Assembly: GCF_015265455.1 (NCBI RefSeq)
Contig: NZ_CP054492.1
Span: 248,001 to 312,000 of the forward strand
Length of the DNA stretch: 64,000 bases
DNA from: Candidatus Sulfurimonas baltica
Lineage (GTDB): Bacteria > Campylobacterota > Campylobacteria > Campylobacterales > Sulfurimonadaceae
Reading direction: 5' to 3'
The notes beneath the pieces were generated by a model. The model was not told where the DNA came from and searched no databases. It was given only the letters and a program-made list of their open reading frames with translations. The position numbers were made by a program, and so were the translations under genes. Shown here in pieces: positions 61,820 through 64,000 of the stretch; position 1 is the stretch's first letter; each line of letters opens with the position of its first letter.

Positions 61820-63998
61820 GTAGCAACTCCTTCGCTTCATTGAATTTATATTTATTTACTAGTTTTTTTATCTCTTCAAAAAGTTCTTTATCTTCTTGGC
61901 TTAAATGAGAGTTTTGCATCTGTTGAATAATCGGTTCACAAAGATGAGGTCTTCTTGAGGCAACTGCAACTTCAAGTTTGTTAAATAGCTCTTTGCTATC
62001 ATCATATGCCAATTTTTCACTTGTGATGCCTAGCTCAGAAATATTTACCGCATTATCAGAAAAAGTTTTCTTCTTCTCTGTGATATCACTTCTCTCTAGT
62101 GGCACTTCAAATATAAATTTACTTCCTTGATTTACTACGCTTTCAACCCAGATTTTGCCATTCATAAGTTCTGCAAGTTGTTTGCTGATGCTTAGACCTA
62201 GTCCGGTTCCGCCATATCTTCTTGTCGTGCTTGTATCGGCTTGCGTGAATGATAAAAAAACTTTATCTATCTCTTCTTGCGTTAATCCGATTCCGGTGTC
62301 ACAGACCGAAAATCTAAATATTCCGTCTAACTGTTCTACAATCAACTCGACTTTTCCGTTATCTGTAAATTTGATAGCATTTGAGAGCAGATTAGTGAGT
62401 ATTTGAGAAAGTCTTTGAGAATCTCCATGCAGATGAATAAAGCCATCTTTGTCATAATCGATTTTAAAATCTAAACCTTTTTCATCAGCTTTTATTTTTA
62501 GAATGTTTGAAATATTATCAAGTAGTTCAATTAGATTAAAATCACTGTTGTCAAGCTCTAGCTTTTTTGCTTCAATTTTTGAATAATCTAAAATATCGTT
62601 AAGCAGCGTTAGCAAGCTGTTTGAAGCAGTTTGTATATTTTTAATATATCTTTTTTGCATCTCGTTGAGTTTGGTCTGCTCTATCAGGTAGACCATGCTT
62701 ATAATTGAGTTCATCGGAGTTCTAATCTCATGTGACATATTTGCCAAAAAATTAGATTTTGTCAGTGTTGCTTCTTCTGCCTTGTTTTTTGCTTTTTTCA
62801 GGGCTATATTTAGGGTTGATAATTTTCTATTCCAAAATGAGATAATCAACAATATAATAATTGAAATAAAAATAATTTTCCAAACTAACTTATAATCAGC
62901 AATATTTTCATACTTGATGGAGATCCATTTATTGAGTATTTCTCTATGCTGAGTCTCTTTAATGCTTTGGATTATTTTTTCAAATATTTCTAAAAGTATT
63001 TTGTCATCATTTCTGACACCAACACCTAAAGTCCATTTATCATCAAACTTGCCGGCAATTTTAAGCTCGCCCGTAAACTCGGTTTGAAGCATATACCCAA
63101 CGCTGGCAAGTGTCCCAATATAACCGAACAACTTCCCTTCTTTAACTTTAGTAAGACCATCTTTTATATTTTTCACTTCTACTATATTTAGGTTTGGATA
63201 TTTATCTTTAAGTATCTCTACAAATGCATATCCTGTCGGAATGCCTAGTTTTTGATCTGTTAAAGTGCTGAAATCTGAAATAAACGACACATCGCTCTTA
63301 GTCGCCAAAACAAGAGGGATACTCAGATAAGGTGATGTGAAATTTAGATACTCTTTTCTACTTGAGGTTGCCATTGCAAGAGATAAAATATCACATTTTC
63401 TTTGCTTGGCAAACTCCAAAGACTCACTCCAAGTACGTGTTTTAAGTAGAATAAACGGAGTCTCTATTTTAGTTTGAAATATTTTAAAATAGTCTGCCGT
63501 AAGTCCCACATGCTTCCCTTTTTTAAAGCTCTCAAATGGCATCCACTCCGGGTCGATACATATAGTTATTTTTTTCTTATTTGTTAAATATTTTTTTTCT
63601 TCTATTGTTAAATTGATTTTCTCATCTTCTTGTGTATTGGATAGCCATTTTGCCTTTAGTTTGATTATCTCATCTTCAGGTATTGTTGATTTTACTTTTT
63701 CCAGTATATTTAAAAGAGTCGTGTTACTCTTGTGGGTGGCGAAATGCAACTTTAAGCTAAACCCGTCTTCTTTTACCTCAAATATTGGTTTTATATTTGT
63801 TATGGTGTGCTCGGCAATTAAAAAATTATATATAGCAAAATTACCTATCGTCGCATCAGCTTCAGAATATGCGACTGCCTTTAAGGCCTCCACAGGTGAT
63901 TTTACTAAAAGTATTTTTATGTTCGGGTATAAGTTTTTGATAAGTTCCTCTTGATAGAACCCTTTTGATATTGCTAAAGTTTTGTTATTTAAATCTGA
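61788..63998 (-). CDS. Sensor histidine kinase with periplasmic solute-binding domains, 5' end outside window
   Basis: The frame runs past the right edge of the window; a GTG at 63893 is internal, since the sequence before it continues the fold. Counting from that GTG: end of one solute-binding (SBP_bac_3) domain at 1-85, a complete second one at about 105-330 (ITICIDPEWMPFESF), a transmembrane helix at about 338-355, HisKA with FLANMSHEIRTPMNSI, and HATPase with NLLSNAIKFTDNG, DTGIGL and YGGTGLGLSI. The C-terminal 100 residues are helical without a receiver. It probably senses a small solute such as an amino acid; ligand unknown. Confidence 0.88.
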   Translation of the reverse strand, partial: SDLNNKTLAISKGFYQEELIKNLYPNIKILLVKSPVEALKAVAYSEADATIGNFAIYNFLIAEHTITNIKPIFEVKEDGFSLKLHFATHKSNTTLLNILEKVKSTIPEDEIIKLKAKWLSNTQEDEKINLTIEEKKYLTNKKKITICIDPEWMPFESFKKGKHVGLTADYFKIFQTKIETPFILLKTRTWSESLEFAKQRKCDILSLAMATSSRKEYLNFTSPYLSIPLVLATKSDVSFISDFSTLTDQKLGIPTGYAFVEILKDKYPNLNIVEVKNIKDGLTKVKEGKLFGYIGTLASVGYMLQTEFTGELKIAGKFDDKWTLGVGVRNDDKILLEIFEKIIQSIKETQHREILNKWISIKYENIADYKLVWKIIFISIIILLIISFWNRKLSTLNIALKKAKNKAEEATLTKSNFLANMSHEIRTPMNSIISMVYLIEQTKLNEMQKRYIKNIQTASNSLLTLLNDILDYSKIEAKKLELDNSDFNLIELLDNISNILKIKADEKGLDFKIDYDKDGFIHLHGDSQRLSQILTNLLSNAIKFTDNGKVELIVEQLDGIFRFSVCDTGIGLTQEEIDKVFLSFTQADTSTTRRYGGTGLGLSISKQLAELMNGKIWVESVVNQGSKFIFEVPLERSDITEKKKTFSDNAVNISELGITSEKLAYDDSKELFNKLEVAVASRRPHLCEPIIQQMQNSHLSQEDKELFEEIKKLVNKYKFNEAKELLHAKKTDNPNS

Positions 63999-64000
63999 AA

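Overview
The window is AT-rich, gene-dense DNA from a member of the Campylobacterota (Epsilonproteobacteria), most like a Sulfurimonas-type free-living sulfur or hydrogen oxidiser. The evidence is a flagellar motor gene pflA directly behind a nuo operon, MqnP-type menaquinone prenylation, the block rpsB-tsf ... ABC-fliR-acidic protein-gmk-tatA-argS known from Campylobacter jejuni, and two complete complex I operons. No rRNA, tRNA, CRISPR array, prophage or insertion sequence was recognised. The species name is inference.

Layout. 0-1 kb: 3' part of an AAA+ ATPase gene. 1.2-18.6 kb: nuo cluster 1, with fifteen genes in the order A, B, C, D, a 73-residue E-position protein, an F-position protein that joins a NuoF fragment to a GltD-like flavoprotein, two tandem nuoG genes, H, I, J, K, L, M, N. 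It is followed by pflA (18.8-21.1 kb). 21.1-22.4 kb, minus strand: dgkA-miaA. 22.5-28.7 kb: a long plus-strand run of mqnP, two uncharacterised genes, ftsW, murG, a DedA protein, a DUF420-like protein, a b-type cytochrome and a Bcp peroxiredoxin. 28.8-30.4 kb, minus strand: an outer-membrane protein. 30.8-32.6 kb: rpsB-tsf. 32.7-45.6 kb: nuo cluster 2, thirteen overlapping genes with fused nuoCD, canonical nuoE and nuoF, and a short nuoG. 45.7-47.6 kb, minus strand: a kinase-like/DUF389 gene split by an in-frame stop. 47.7-53.3 kb: LolD-like ABC ATPase, fliR, a receiver-like protein with an acidic repeat, gmk, tatA, argS. 53.3-57.2 kb: L,D-transpeptidase-like protein, GNAT, NhaC-like antiporter, DnaQ-like exonuclease and a hypothetical protein. 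57.3-60.1 kb: amidase, DUF819 permease, dipeptide epimerase. 60.0-64 kb, minus strand: a sensor kinase (5' end outside the window), a receiver-kinase hybrid and an OmpR-type regulator.

How the genes fit together. The two complex I operons share a membrane arm plan but differ in the electron-input module. Cluster 2 keeps the FMN/NADH site (NuoE/NuoF). Cluster 1 has none, and carries a GltD-like FAD/NAD(P) protein and duplicated iron-sulfur NuoG subunits instead, so it probably uses another donor or couples in another direction. Cluster 2 sits inside a gene block that is contiguous in C. jejuni, so it looks like an insertion there. The most noteworthy observations are this pair of complexes, the hybrid F-position protein lacking one cluster cysteine, the in-frame stop in the kinase-like/DUF389 gene, the 45-bp repeat array in the acidic protein, and an over-represented palindrome CTACATGTAG.
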